Shown piece by piece: positions 25,901 to 37,477 of a stretch of 64,000 nt of DNA. A model generated the notes under the pieces. It worked only from the letters and a program-made list of their open reading frames with translations, was not told the origin of the DNA and searched no databases. Numbering within the stretch: position 1 is the stretch's first letter; every line of letters starts with the position of its first letter. The position numbers and the translations under genes are program-made. Origin of the DNA: Ochotona curzoniae (lineage: Eukaryota; Chordata; Mammalia; Lagomorpha; Ochotonidae); NCBI RefSeq assembly GCF_017591425.1, contig NW_024465421.1:23759001-23823000 (forward strand), written 5' to 3'.

Positions 25901-28323
25901 CAGTCGGACGCCCCCCCCCACCCAGCTCAGTTTCCGTCCCAAGAAAGGAAGGAAGGAAGCGGCTGGGAGGCCCTGCCCTGCTCTGAGACCCAGGGCTACG
26001 AGGACAGGGGGGCGAGGGAGAGGTCCCAGCCCTGCAAACCCAGGGCTACAGGGACGGGGGGGCAGGGGACAGGACCCAGCCCTGCAGACCCAGGGCTATG
26101 GGGACAGGGGGGCAGGGGACAGGACCCAGCCCTGCAGACCCAGGGCTATGGGGACAGGGGGGTCAAGGGAGAGGACCCAGCCCTGCAGACCCAGGGCTAC
26201 GGGGACGGGGGGGCGAGGGAGAGGTCCCAGCCCTGCAGAGCCAGACACCAGCCTGCTGTGCCTCCTGGGGGAACAGACAGCCAGCCCTCAGAGCCACTAC
26301 CCCTCACTGTCCTTCTCTGTGCCTGTCAAGACCCTCCGAGCAGGAAGCAAAGGCACGGCGGGGCGCAGGAGCTGCGACCCAGGGCCTGGCACCGCCGACT
26401 GCCCTGTCTCAGTCCGGGGGCTGTCCCTAGCGTCAGCACCAGCTGTGTTGCAGCTGCAGCCACCCCCAGCCCAATGGGGCCCGGGGCTGAGTCACTGCTC
26501 ACAGTCAGGGCCTTCCCAGCCTCCAGAGGTAAGGGATTCCACACCAAGCACGGGTCCCTCCACCAGGAGAGGGTGCCCTCCACGGGGCACCCCACTCCTC
26601 GCCAAGACAAGCACACAGTCACCCTCCCCTCCCTCTCTCGGCACAGCCCTATGGCCTGCTGGGCTCCCTTATAGCCAGCGCAGGTGGCCAGCACCTGAGC
26701 CCTGAAGAGGCGGCCCAGCGCCTGCTTCTGGGGTACACCCTGGCCCCTGACCTCCTTGCTGCCAGCTGGGCCCCACCTTGTTGTTCCTCTAGGAACCCGC
26801 CCAGAGGAAGCCGCTCCTAGGACTTCCTGTGGCCCCCAGAGCTAGAGCCAGGGAGGGGGAAGCTGTGACAGGGTGCTGGGGGAGCCGCAGACACCCCACC
26901 CTGCGGACAAGGCCCAGGGCGGATTTTTCCACAGGAAGGTGAACTGGGCCGTTTGTGTCTAAATCAATGGACAAATGCAGAGTGTGGTGTGGGGGGGCTT
27001 CCTCCTGGGAGAGGGAGGGGTGCCTGGGAAAGCAGCAGGGTCCCGGCCGGGACAGGCCCCGCCTGGCATGCTGTGGCCGGTCACCAGGACTGCCTGGAGA
27101 GACTTCTGCCCTCAGGAGCCCCGGGGCCAAGGTCCAGACTCTGGGGCCCGGCACCTGTGACCCTGGCCAGCCTCACAGCCTGGTGCAAATGGCAGAGAAC
27201 GCAGTGGGCCCCAGTTCCCATGTTAGGCTCTTGGCCAAGCCTGGCTCCCACTGGAGATCCCTTCCCGGGCTCCACACACAGCCTGGCCTCATGGGCATGC
27301 CCTGAGTGCCCCTCGTCACCTACCTGTCTCCTGGGGCCTCCCTAATATCTGGGGGAGGGTGAACCAGCCCCCACACACCAGCTGAGTCTACCCCTCACCC
27401 CGCTGCCCACCTGCTGGACCAGCTCCCCAGAGGACTTCACAGCACACACAGGCTCCACAGTCCACACACCAAAAGCAGCTAGGCCTGCTGCATCCCTGCA
27501 CATCCCGGGGACCCTGCTCACGCTTCTCAGCCCCTCAGCAAGGAAGGCCTGGGTAGTGACCCCTCCCTGGGCCAGGTGGGAAGCCGGCTAGCGGAAAGGC
27601 ATGAAGACAGAGTCAGGGTGAGGACTAAGCAATCCTGTGCCCACCCAGCTTGGAACACGGGCACCTGAGCGGCCAGAGGGCAGTCCCAGGGGCAGAGAGG
27701 GGCTTGCTAAAGAGCCCAGGCGGACACAAAGCCCGGGCAGCACCGCAGGCAAGGGCGGCCATACCTTCTGGCCAGCGTCGCTGCTCAGGCTGCCTGCATG
27801 TGCCCAGTCCGGCCGTGGCTCCCAGGGGTCGCGCGCAGGCGGGAGGCCTCGCTGGGCCATGTCCTCTGTGCAGGTCAGCTGCCGCCGGCGAAGCTCCTCG
27901 TCTGTGTCCTTGTCCACCACCAGCAGCCGGGTGTGGCCTTCTACAGCCTTGATCCTCTGCACCACCTGGGCCAGGCAGGGATGGGGGCGGGTCAGCGGCC
28001 GGTGGCCCAGGCAGCACATGGATGGCTCAGTGCACTGGCAGGCAGGCGGTGACTGCCAGCGGGGTGGGTGGCTGGATCCAGAGGCCCGCAGGACCCGCCG
28101 GCTCCGCCCCCCACCCCCAGGCTCCAGCAGCCGCCTGCCTGGCCTCACCAGGGCCTTGGGATCACTCCAGGCCTTGCTCTGCATCCAGAACCTTCTCCAG
28201 GGGGTGGAGAGCCAGTCTGCAGGTAACGGTGATTGTACCCAAATGGACTTCAGACATTCAAGTCTGCCTGTGTGTGCACATGTTCGTGTGTGTGTGCTTG
28301 TGTGAGCCTGTGTATGGACAGCC

Positions 28324-28354
<31 letters not shown>

Positions 28355-28613
28355 CTCGTGTGGGCCTATGTATGGACAGCCGTGTGTGTGTGTGGACAGC
28401 CGTGTGTGTGTGTGTGTGTGTGTATGCTCGTGTGGGCCTGTGTATAGACAGCCGTGTGTGTGTGTGGACAGCCGTGTGTGTGTGTGTGCCTGTGTGTGGA
28501 CAGCCGTGTGTGTGTGTGTGTGTGTGCCTGTGTATGGACAGCCGTGTGTGTGTGTGTGTGTGCCTGTGTATGGACAGCCGTGTGTGCTTGTGTGAGCCTG
28601 TGTATGGACAGCC

Positions 28614-28644
<31 letters not shown>

Positions 28645-28689
28645 CTCGTGTGGGCCTGTGTATAGACAGCCGTGTGTGTGTGCGGACAG

Positions 28690-28732
<43 letters not shown>

Positions 28733-30125
28733 CTCGTGTGGGCCTGTGTATAAACTGCCGTGTGTGTGTGTGTGGACAGCCGTGTGTGTGTGCGGGCCTG
28801 TGTGTGTTGTGCAAACATTTGTGCGTGCATATGCGTGTGTGCGCTCTGTCAGCTCTACCATCTGTCTCGGAGTCTGCCTCGCCGTCTGGCTCCGGGAGAG
28901 GGAGTTTTCTCCGGGGTGTGGTTTGGCAGTGGAGGCTGCATTGCCCTCCGTGCAGCTACACCCCACACCCAGCACGGAGGGCCGAGGGCAGGTCCACCTG
29001 GGGGACAGGTGTGGCATGACAGTCGCCTGCAGGGCCTGGGAAGGCCTGAGCAGTGAGAGATGGCCAGAAGCGTGCACCTGAGCACCCTGAACGTCAGCCC
29101 CTTCCTTGGGAGCCCCTTCCTGTCCCCCTCCGTCTCCCTGCCTAACGATAAGCTCTGGGCCTCAGCGCCCTGGTCTGCAGCCCCTGTCTCCCCTCCTGGG
29201 GCTGTGGGAGGCTCTGGGGTAGGTCCAGTGCCCCAGGGGCCTGAACAAGTGAGTGTGCCTGGGCACAGGGTGGCCATGACTGACACACAGGGCCTGCATG
29301 CCAGCTCAGCTGGCCCTACACCTGTCAGCCAAGCCCTCTGGTCCCGACCACCCTGCTGCCACTTTTCTGTCTGTGAGGCAGGCAGTGGATAGAGCACCCT
29401 GGGGCAGACACCCGCCAGGGGTTCAAGCCCTGGCCAAGCACAAAATCAATCTATTCATCTCCAGGCCCCGAGCAGGCCACGTAGGCTGGTCACAGACTCA
29501 CTGGGTGAGGGCCGCCCAGCAGCCCCAGCAGGTCTGCACCGAGGCTGGTGGCTAGCCAGGGTGTGAGGCCAGTGCAAGGGAGACGCCCCCCAGCCCAGGG
29601 CTGCAACGCTCTCCAGCTACGTGAGGCGGCCTTGTGGCCAGAGTTCCCAGCAGGAGGGAAAGGACTGGAGGGGTGCAAGGCCAGGGATCAACTCCCACCG
29701 GACCAGGCACTCCAGCTGGACGGGACACGGGCGCCACCGAGGACCCCAGCAGCGGGTGCGCCCACACATCCCGACTCACACTCGGGGAAAGCGGAGGGCG
29801 GCCAGGGCCGGCCAGGGCCGCAGTGCGGCCCCTCCCTGCCATGGGGGAGGCGGGGGCGGCCCCTGCCAGAGCTGCGGAGCCTCCCCCGGCCCGCCCGCGG
29901 CCCCGCACCCACCTGGTGGTGCGTCTCGCCCTCCACGTTGACGCCGTTGACCTCGACCAGCCGGTCCCCTGCGCGCAGCGCGGCCGCCTCGGCGGGGGAG
30001 CCGGGCTCCACGCGCCGGATGAACTGCCCACGGCGGCCCTTCTCGCCGTGCAGGTGGAAGCCGTAGCCTTGCTCGCCGCGCACCAGGCGGCACAGGCGCG
30101 GCCGCAACGGCTCCGGCGCGGCCAT
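19945..30125 (-). CDS. NHERF2: NHERF2 (SLC9A3R2), tandem-PDZ scaffold
   Basis: This is a membrane-cytoskeleton scaffold. It links NHE3, CFTR and receptors to ezrin/radixin/moesin proteins at the apical membrane. Exons 5' to 3': 30125-29913, 27965-27765, 23513-23334, 20934-20781, 20700-20657, 20288-20247, 20103-19945. The total is 993 nt, 330 aa. PDZ1 (about residues 9-90) has the ligand loop [19 protein letters not shown]2 (about 149-230) has [16 protein letters not shown]. The last residues, [13 protein letters not shown], are the ERM-binding motif. The linker exon at 20288-20247 encodes only 14 residues ([14 protein letters not shown]), about seven fewer than human as I recall. The 2.4 kb intron between 20934 and 23334 is almost entirely minisatellite. 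The start lies in a CpG island. Confidence 0.98.
21097..23250. repeat. Giant (AC)n-ggatgcaggg minisatellite filling a NHERF2 intron
   Basis: About 2.15 kb of units made of ggatgcaggg plus a variable (AC)n run, roughly 20-32 bp each and probably 85-95 units (not counted exactly). 'Aagg' and 'acgg' unit variants are mixed. It occupies nearly all of the 2.4 kb intron 20935-23333. Confidence 0.95.
24242..24571 (+). mobile_element. Young full-length C-repeat SINE with target-site duplication
   Basis: A complete element with an intact pol III A/B-box region. It is flanked by an exact 15-bp direct repeat (gaaaagctcactaca) at 24227-24241 and 24572-24586, in a NHERF2 intron. Confidence 0.95.
25988..26240. 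repeat. 50-bp minisatellite, NHERF2 intron
   Basis: Five units of about 50 bp; 'cagggcta' recurs at 26041, 26091, 26141 and about 26192. The strand bias is strongly G on plus. Confidence 0.88.
28262..28812. repeat. GT-rich compound minisatellite, NHERF2 intron 1
   Basis: Repeats of (GT)n joined to 'ggacagccgtgtg' and 'atgctcgtgtgggcctgtgt' modules. It generates long spurious open frames on both strands. Confidence 0.92.
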
Positions 30126-30420
30126 GGCGCCCGCTGACCACCGGCCGGGCGCGGGCTGGCCGCGGCGCTCCGGGGCCCGCAGGCCGGGGCGCGGGGCTGG
30201 CGCGGGGCTGGCGCGGGGGGACGGGCGGCCGCCTCGGCGCTGCGCCCGGCTCCAGACGCCTCGGGCTCCGGCTCGGCTCCGGCTCGGCTCCGGCTCTGCT
30301 CCGGCTGGGGCGCCGCCCCCGCTCCCGCCCCTTCCCCGCCCCCGCCCCGGGGCCACGCTGCGCCCGCCCGGCCGGCCCTGCCTCGGGCCCGGCTGCCCCG
30401 AGGACTCCCCGCACCTCTGC
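29780..30420. promoter_or_regulatory. NHERF2: CpG-island promoter and first exon of NHERF2
   Basis: Dense CpG surrounds the start codon at 30125. The 5' UTR side (about 30260-30310) contains a short tandem of 'ggctc'-type units. No TATA box is seen. Confidence 0.75.
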
Positions 30421-32977
30421 CTTTTCTGTGCGGGGCACCACCGGGGCAGGCTCTTGGAGCGGGCAGCAGGCAGGAGGAAGTGAGATGGGGTCCCCTGGCC
30501 TGCCGCCGTTCCTCCAGGCTGCTCCTCCCTCGCCCCTCGCAGTGCTGCTCCCTAGAGCCTTGAGCAAGCAGGGCTGCCTTGTCCCACGCAAAGCGCCACG
30601 GTCGGCCAGGAGACCAAAGGAGGCCAGCACATGGAGCACTGGGTGCATAGTCACCCAGCCTCCTGCTCTGCGCTGGGCACTGGGGCCTGGACTGGCTGTG
30701 TATCGCGGCGGGTTGGGGGTGTTTTATGTTAACCTGCTGGCCTCAGATAAGCTGCTCCAGGGCTTTGGCCTCTGTGCTCCGGGCAACTCTGGGCAGCCGT
30801 CAGCATGGCACACACAAGCACACACACAGGGCGTCCCTCCAGCCCCCTAACCAAACGGCAACCCTTCCTCCCCATGGGCCCAGGGACAGGAGGCACTGAT
30901 GCTACACCCTTCCCCACAGAGCCCTGCTGAGGTCTGCCCCAAGCCAGCAGGGACCCCAGCACTTACCGGTCTCCCCAGGGTGGGGCAGAAGTGGCCCAGA
31001 CAGCCGCCCATGTGGGCAGCAGGAGAGGGTGGCCCAGCTCAGCCCCCACAGCCAGATCTGACGGCAAGACTCTCTGCCAGGGCTCTCCAGCCCCCACCAT
31101 GCACAGGGCCCGCCCCTGGGCAGCCTCCTGAGCCATGGCCCCCTGGGTGCCCACGCCTCAGCTGCTGGCATCACCCATCCTGCCCACACCCAGCAGCTCC
31201 TGAATGAGGCTGCCCTGGACCAGCTACCACCTCTGCCCGGTCCCTGCCTGTAGCTGCTGAGAGGGCAGCATCCCACCACCCACCACCCACAGACATCCCG
31301 GGAGGAGCTGGCGAGTCCTCGCCCAGCACCCAGCACAGCCGGGCTGTTGCTCTGTGGCCGCCCTAGCTCAGGGGATCCTGGTCTCCCCCTCTTCCCTCCA
31401 ATCCAGGAAAGAGCTTCCAGGTCCCCTGCTGCTTTCTGCTGCCCAAGACCCGGCTGCATGTCACTGAGTTGGGCAAGGGTGGCCAGCTGTGGGGTCTCTG
31501 AGGGTGCAGGTCAGCACCACGGAGGTGAGGTGCCGCGTTCTCTCGGGTCACAGTGGGATGACTGAGCAGCAAGGAGCCAGCCAGAAGGACCAAGACGATG
31601 AGACTAGAGCCCTGGGGACTACCCTGCGGCTCCGGCGGCAGAAGTGGGGTCTTCCCTCAGAGCCCCCGGCCCAGGCTGGCCGAGTGCCCCTCAGGGACGC
31701 CTCAGTATCTCCAGAGCTGATACTGGAGCGGGCACGCAGGCCGCGCGGGCAGCCCGGGGACCTGCCAGGAGGACGGCGGCGGCGACCAGGCCTGGCCAGG
31801 AGGACCGGCCAGGAGGACGGCCAGGAGGACGGCCAGGAGGACGGCGGCGGGGACCAGGCCTGGCCAGGAGGACCGGCCAGGAGGACGGCCAGGAGGACGG
31901 CCAGGAGGACGGCCAGGAGGACCGGCCAGGAGGACGGCGGCGGGGACCAGGCCTGGCCAGGAGGACGGCCAGGAGGACGGCCAGGAGGACCGGCCAGGAG
32001 GACGGCCAGGAGGACGGCGGCGGGGACCAGGCCCGGCCAGCAAACGCGCGGGCGCGCCCTGAGCCCCGCGCCGCGGCCGCGCAGCGCCACCTGGCGGGCG
32101 TCGCCTCGCCTCGGCTCAGCCCCGCGTGGCCCGGCGGGGTGGGGGCCGATGGTGCTCCAGACGTGTCATGGGGGATAGCGGGCAGAGACGGCGGCCGCCC
32201 CCAGCCCCAGTGGGACCCCCTTCAACCCGGTATTCATCAGACATGGAGGCCAGTCGGCACCGGGCGTGGCAAGCCCTGGGTGGATGAGGTCTCCTGTACG
32301 TGGGCCTGGGACCCTGCGGTCCTCCCCACGCCGGGTGGGGGAGTGACAAACTGTGTCGACTCAGGGCACAGATGGGGACCCAGCCCGAGAGCTGACCCTG
32401 GCCAGCTGAGATCCAGGTCGGCTCTGGGAACTGGGACGCTGCAGGGGAGAGGTGAGGGCACCCAGACCATCCTGAGCTGGCGGCTGAAGGAGACGGCAGA
32501 GCCCAGGTGTGTAAGAGGCCAGAGCCAGTTACCAAATGCAGAATGGGAAGGGCAAGGAGGGCAGGGGAGCCCCTCGCCCCCCGCCCCAGGACAGCATGAC
32601 TGTCAATGGAGGTGTTCCCAGGAGTGCAGGTCTGCAATGAGGGTTGGGAGACAAGACACGCAAGGTGGGCTGCCTGAGCCCAGGATCCGGGGCTCCAGCG
32701 TCATTGTCCGCGGCTGGCCCCTTCTTCCTCCCTGCACACCCCAGGCTGAGACAGGGCCCAGGGTCCCTCTCCACCTCCCTCACAGGAGCCGGTGGGGTCA
32801 CCTCGCCCGGAGCCCTGGCCTGACCTCATTGCTCCCCGCTGCCCCGCCCCTCCTGAGAGCCCAGGGGATTCCTGACATTTGCCAGGGCGTGGGCGCAGCA
32901 CTTCGGGCCGGAGCCCATCGGCAAAGTACACAGCAAAGAGAGGGGTCACACGCGGGGGTGCAGCGAGAGAGGCGGGT
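30421..32977. other. NHERF2-NPW intergenic region
   Basis: Apart from the minisatellite at 31764-32038, this is GC-rich unique sequence. A CTCF-like motif lies at 32083-32097. I recognise no exon or SINE. Confidence 0.6.
31764..32038. repeat. 12-bp 'ggccaggaggac' minisatellite
   Basis: A tandem of the 12-mer with a longer 'gacggcggcggggaccaggc' module interspersed at about 31772, 31842, 31935 and 32011. It lies between NHERF2 and NPW. Confidence 0.9.
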
Positions 32978-32983
32978 TTTATT
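32978..32983 (-). promoter_or_regulatory. NPW: NPW poly(A) signal AATAAA
   Basis: A minus-strand hexamer about 60 bp past the predicted NPW stop at 33045. Confidence 0.75.
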
Positions 32984-33044
32984 GACCGCACAGCCCGGCG
33001 GGGCCGGCGCTGTGGGCACGCGGGAGCCACGGGGGCGGGTGCGC

Positions 33045-33688
33045 TCAGGGCTGTCCGGGGGTCAGGCGGGGGCCGGCGAGGGGTCTTCGCTGCAGGTACC
33101 AGCGTGGCGGGGCTGGAGGCGTCTCTCCGATGAGTCTATTAAAAACACAGCGCTACTGTTAGGGATCGGCGGTGCGCCCCTCGGGTGTACGGGACGGGGT
33201 TGAGGGGCTCACCAGGTGTGGGTCGCGCGCCCCCCGCCTGCACCTCCCGGGAAGCCCTGGCTTCTCCGTTCCCTCACGTACCTGGCGGGCTCCGCTGAAC
33301 TCGGGTCCAGCCGCAACTCCTCCGGGGCGGACGGGCTGCGGAGCGCATGGACGGGGCGCGCAGCCGCGGAGCTCCAGCGTGGCGCCTCCCGCCGCTCCCG
33401 AAGCCCCGGGGAAAGCAGAAGAGCATTGCGCGCGGCGGGCGCCGGGGCGAGCGCGTCCCAAGCCGGGGTCCTGGCGGCCGCGGGCAGCGCGCGACGCCAC
33501 ACGTAGGGCGAGCGGCGCAGCCCCATGAGCAGGCCGGCCGCGCGGCCCACCGTGTGGTAGCGCGGACTCGCCACGTGCTTGTACCAGGCGCCCGTGGGCA
33601 GCGGCAGCAGGAGCAGCAGCAGCGGCAGAAGCCGCCGGCTAGCCCCAGGACCCCGCGCCGGGGTGCGCACTCCCGGGCCCCACGCCAG
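33045..33688 (-). CDS. NPW: NPW, neuropeptide W precursor (CTG start)
   Basis: This is the secreted precursor of neuropeptide W-23/W-30, ligands of NPBWR1/2 that act in feeding and stress. The mature NPW-30 segment is at 33586-33497: it starts [18 protein letters not shown] and ends RRSPYVW, so it differs from the human peptide as I recall it only by Val for Leu at position 29. A Leu-rich signal peptide ([12 protein letters not shown]) precedes it. No AUG lies between the upstream promoter-like DNA and the signal peptide at the expected place. Where human has Met-Ala-Trp, this gene has CTG GCG TGG (33688-33686), with G at -3 and G at +4. Exon 1 coding is 33688-33282 and exon 2 is 33135-33045, together 498 nt or 165 aa. 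The propeptide tail is read in a shifted frame around the exon junction; the bioactive peptide is unaffected. Confidence 0.88.
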
Positions 33689-35369
33689 GGCGCTTGTGTC
33701 CACGGCCGCCCGACTGGGCGGGCCAGCAACCAGCGGGGCTGGGTCTGCGCGCTGGGCTGAGTCGGGAGCTGCAGGTGAGAGGCGAGAGGCGTTTGGTGGC
33801 CCGCGAGCGGGTCCGGCTATAACCACTCGGTCGCCCCGCCCCAGACCGCCCCCGCGGGGCCCTGGGGTCCTCCGAGGTGGTGGGAGGGGTGGAGCAGGAC
33901 GACTCAGGGCGCCTCGTGGGAGCGGCCTGGACGGTCTGCAGGGGCCTTCCCGCGGGAGGCGTCCGGAGCCGCAGGTGGAGGGGTGGAGGGGACAAACGCA
34001 GCCTCCAGACTCAGGGCTCCTGCAGGTACCAACCCAGGGACAGGAAAGCTGGAAGTGTGCCCTGGGTGTGCCCTCCTCTAGGTCTTTCCTTTGGAAACTG
34101 TGGCCCCTCAGTGACCCTCCCAGCTCAAGGACAAAGGTGCAGCCCCTGAGCAACTTAGCCATGGCCCTGCCCACCTTCTGTCCTGCATCTCTCTGGCTGT
34201 GGTCCCCAAGGCCACTTGTCCATCCGTCCAGCTAGGCCCCGTGCTGGCCACCTCCGTGTCTTGAACGCTCTTATCTTCCTTCTCCATGGCCAGGGCCAGC
34301 TCCTCAACCTTCTTCAGGACGCTGCTGCAGTGGGTGGCCCCTGGGGCCATCACAGCTCACGCTCTCTGGGGGAGGGGCAGGGTCTGAGATCCTCACTCCT
34401 GACTCTCAGCCCTCCCCACAGCCACCCCTAGTGTCCCCAGTACTGAGAAGTCAGTCTGATGGGGCCCCTAGGAGGTACCGGGGCTATGGGCCGTTACCCC
34501 TGGAGCTGAGTGGGTCCCAGATCCTGTGCAGCTGCGTGTAGGGCTGCACTCCTGGACCATCCCCCCAAGAGCCTAGTGGAAGGATGGCAGGGAAGCACAG
34601 GTCCTGAGGTCTGGCAGCCTGGCAGCACCCCTCAGAGGCCACAGACAATCACAGGTCTGCGGGGCTGGTGGGGGCGGGGCACTGCTGTGGACCCCCACCT
34701 GTCTGCTGTCAGGCGGGGCGCTCTCGGCAGGAGCCCCTGAGGCCCAGGCGGGGGTGAGCCACAGGGTCTGGAGGACCACGGGGACCAGGCAGCCTGCCAG
34801 TGAGCCATCCCAGCCGCACCCCCAGGGGGCCCCTTGGTCGGGAGAGCCGCCTGGAGTGTGTGGTGGGCGGGCACGACAGCACGACTCAGGGCTGGGTCTG
34901 GCTGCTCTTCAAGTCCCCTGGGGCCTTCACCACTGGCTGAGTGCAGGTGTGGCCTGGGGACTGCAGCCCTCAGAAGAGGCACTGAGGCCTGATGCACTCC
35001 TTCCAAGTGGGCAGTGGGCGTCTGTGATGGGCCTGGGAGTCTAGAACAAGCAAGAGCAGCAGTGTTACTGGGTTGGGATGCCACCACCCCTCCACCCCTC
35101 CAGAGCCAAGATACCAGACACTGGGGTCTGCCTCAGGGCTGTGGCCCCAGCAGATAAAAAGCAGGAGGCAGGCACGGAACCCATGGCGCCGGAAGCCAGG
35201 CTGCCTGGAGAACCTGCCCCGTTGGGGTGAGGGATCCCAAGGCCAGAGGAGCAGCACAGGGGCTGTTCCGTCCCCCACCCCCAGCCAGGGCTCCTGGAGT
35301 CCAGCTTCTGCAGCAGAGGACTGCAAAACCCTCATAAGAATCCTCATCTCGGCCTCACCTCTCGCCATG

Positions 35370-35640
35370 TTTAAAAGGCAGAGGGACAGACGGAGAAGGG
35401 CGGTTGTGGAGAGGAGCAGAGGCCCTCCACCTGCTGGCTCCCAGGCTGTGAAGGCAGAGAGGCTGGCCTGGGCCAAATCCAGCAGGCTGAACTCCACCCT
35501 GGCCTCCCTCATGGGGGGCCATTTTCCCTTGCCTTCCCAGTGCATTAACTGGGAGCTGAAATGGGAAGTAGAGCCCCTGGGGCTTGAACTGCCCTCCAAT
35601 CTCTAGCAGTGGCTTAACCTGCTATGCCACGATGCCAACC
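35370..35640 (-). mobile_element. Old C-repeat SINE
   Basis: Inverted head 'gtggcttaacctgctatgcc' at the right end and a tail-side 'taaaaggcagagggacagac' at the left. It is diverged. Confidence 0.65.
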
Positions 35641-35672
35641 ACAGGACCTGTGTGTGTGTGGGGGGGGGGTTA

Positions 35673-35957
35673 AAAGATTTATTTTTATTGGAAAGTCAGA
35701 CTTTACAGAGAGGAGATACAGAGAATTCACTCACTAAGTGGCTGCAATGGCTGAGCTGATCCAAAGCCAGGAGCCCCTCCAGGTCTCCCACACGGGTACA
35801 GGGTCCCAAAGCTTTGGGCTGTCCTTGACTGCTTTCCCAGGCCACAGGCAGGGAGCTGGATGGGCAGTGGAGCTGCCGGGACATGAACTGGCATCCACAT
35901 GGGATCCTGGCACATACAAGGTGAGGACTTTAGCCACTAGGCTACCACACTGGGCCC
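35673..35957 (-). mobile_element. C-repeat SINE, near full length
   Basis: Begins with the inverted tail 'agatttatttttattggaa' and ends with the inverted head 'ctaccacactgggccc'. Confidence 0.9.
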
Positions 35958-35969
35958 TGGTTCTGTTGT

Positions 35970-36190
35970 TTTAAAAATGTGTTTGAGAGACAGAGAGAAA
36001 CAGCTCTCACTGTTGCCCCACTGGAATGGCTGGGGCTGGGCGAGGCAGAAACGCTGGGAGCGCAGGCCCCCTGTGCGAATGGCAGGCATCCACTGACTTG
36101 AGCCTGTCACAGGAAGCGGAGCCCGCGAGTGGAGACGGTGGGACACGGGTCGCAGTGGCCTGTCCAAGTGCCCCCCTCGTGCTGGGCACT
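35970..36190 (-). mobile_element. Old C-repeat SINE
   Basis: A diverged copy abutting the previous one. The inverted 'gagagacagagagaaacagc' tail side is recognisable. Confidence 0.55.
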
Positions 36191-36799
36191 ACAAGGCCTT
36201 ACTACAGCCACTTCTAGCTCTCCTCACTTGATACTGGGGTACAATTTTCTTTGTGTGGAGACACCTGGCCTCCCCGTCAGCTGGAGCCAGCCGGGGCTGC
36301 CGTGGGAGGCTGCGTCCAGTGAGGGGAGCACGTTTGGACACGTACGCAGCTGCCACCGGTGCATACCCTGTGCTCAATGCCCAGCTCAAGACGGAGAGCA
36401 CGCCCAGCTTCGCGACTGCCCTGCCAGCCCATCAGAAATTCTCAGCGTGGATGAATGGGGCCTCAAGCAAGGGGGATGGGCGGCCGCCAGTTCCTGGACA
36501 CCTATGGTGGACACTGCTCGGGGCCTGGCTCATCACAGCCATCCTCGGACACTTCCGCACATCTCTTGGGTTGGGCAAGAGCAGCCATGACTGAGACCCC
36601 CTGTGCCGGCTGTAAGTGCTGTCCCTGCCTTCCTTACCTGTGTTGTCGGGAACACCCAGTGGCTCCCACTGGTGGGGCTGGAGCTGGGCTCGCACACTAG
36701 GGGGCAAACTTGTGGCCCAGGGTGCCACCCTCAGTCGCATGTCTCCCCCACCGTGGCACCACGCCAGCCCAGCTCATGTATGCAAGGGTAGAGTGCTAG

Positions 36800-36990
36800 C
36801 GGGGAGAGTGAGAGCTCCGTTCACTGGTCTACACTCCATGGCTGCCACACGGCTGCGGCTGGCCAGGCTGAAGCCAGAACTCCGTCTGGTCTCCCACAGG
36901 AGTGGGCCACGAGCAGGGAGCTGGATCAGAGGTGGAGCAGGCAGGACAGGCATCAGAACTGGAGGCGGCAGAGCAGGGCTGCTCTCCCAC
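36800..36990 (-). mobile_element. Degenerate C-repeat SINE fragment
   Basis: Inverted 'gaagccagaactccgtctgg' and 'cagggagctggatcagaggt' blocks. The ends are uncertain. Confidence 0.5.
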
Positions 36991-37477
36991 CCCAGCCCCG
37001 GCTGCTGTGGTCTCAGGGCAGGGCACCAGCCCGTAGGGGACGGCTCTCTCACTCTGCCTTTCAGAAAAGTGTTTTAATTAAAGGAGTTTAAGCCAGCATT
37101 ATGGTGTCCGAGCCCTCAGTTCTGACTTCCACAGCTGTTACTGCTGTCCAGGGTAGCCTGCTCTCGCCTCAGGGAGCCCAAGAGTCCTTTCTGTGGGAGC
37201 AGGTGCCTCAGAGTTCTTCTCCCGGAGGTTCTGCTGGAGGAAGCTCCCATTCCCTCCTGGCGTGTGGGTCTCCTCCTGGGCCTGGGTCAGCTTTTCCTGC
37301 AGAACACCCTCGGACCTCCTGCCCCGGGGTTGGCTCCCAGTGCTGTGCCCCGATCGCGGTCACCCCCGAGAGCTCCCAGGATCCTGGACATCTTCCACCT
37401 CCCCGAACTTGCACCTTTTGCCAGTTGCCTCACCTGGTCCAGCTCTCCGTGTCGGCCCTAACATTCCGTTCCTGGCC

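Larger units (their letters stand above)
23514..27764 (-). other. NHERF2 intron between exons 2 and 3
   Basis: Holds the young SINE at 24242 and the 50-bp minisatellite at 25988. The rest is GC-rich unique sequence without a recognisable exon. Confidence 0.6.

Noticed and set aside
27588..28814. 408-aa minus-strand ORF rich in His/Thr
   Set aside because: Only its first part (27965-27765) is the real NHERF2 exon; the rest is the GT/CA minisatellite read through.
29370..29460. tRNA-like or SINE-like trace ('ggttcaagccctgg')
   Set aside because: Only a B-box-like stretch is visible, too little to assign a tRNA gene or a SINE family.
31644..33203. 519-aa plus-strand ORF with GQEDGQED repeats
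   Set aside because: Product of the 12-bp minisatellite plus high GC; it overlaps NPW exon 2 on the other strand and has no recognisable domain or codon pattern.
34108..34353. Minus-strand ORF with a Lys/Glu-rich, coiled-coil-like stretch (LKKVEELALAMEKEDKSV)
   Set aside because: Short, without convincing splice partners, and I know no gene here in human; it is kept only as a note.
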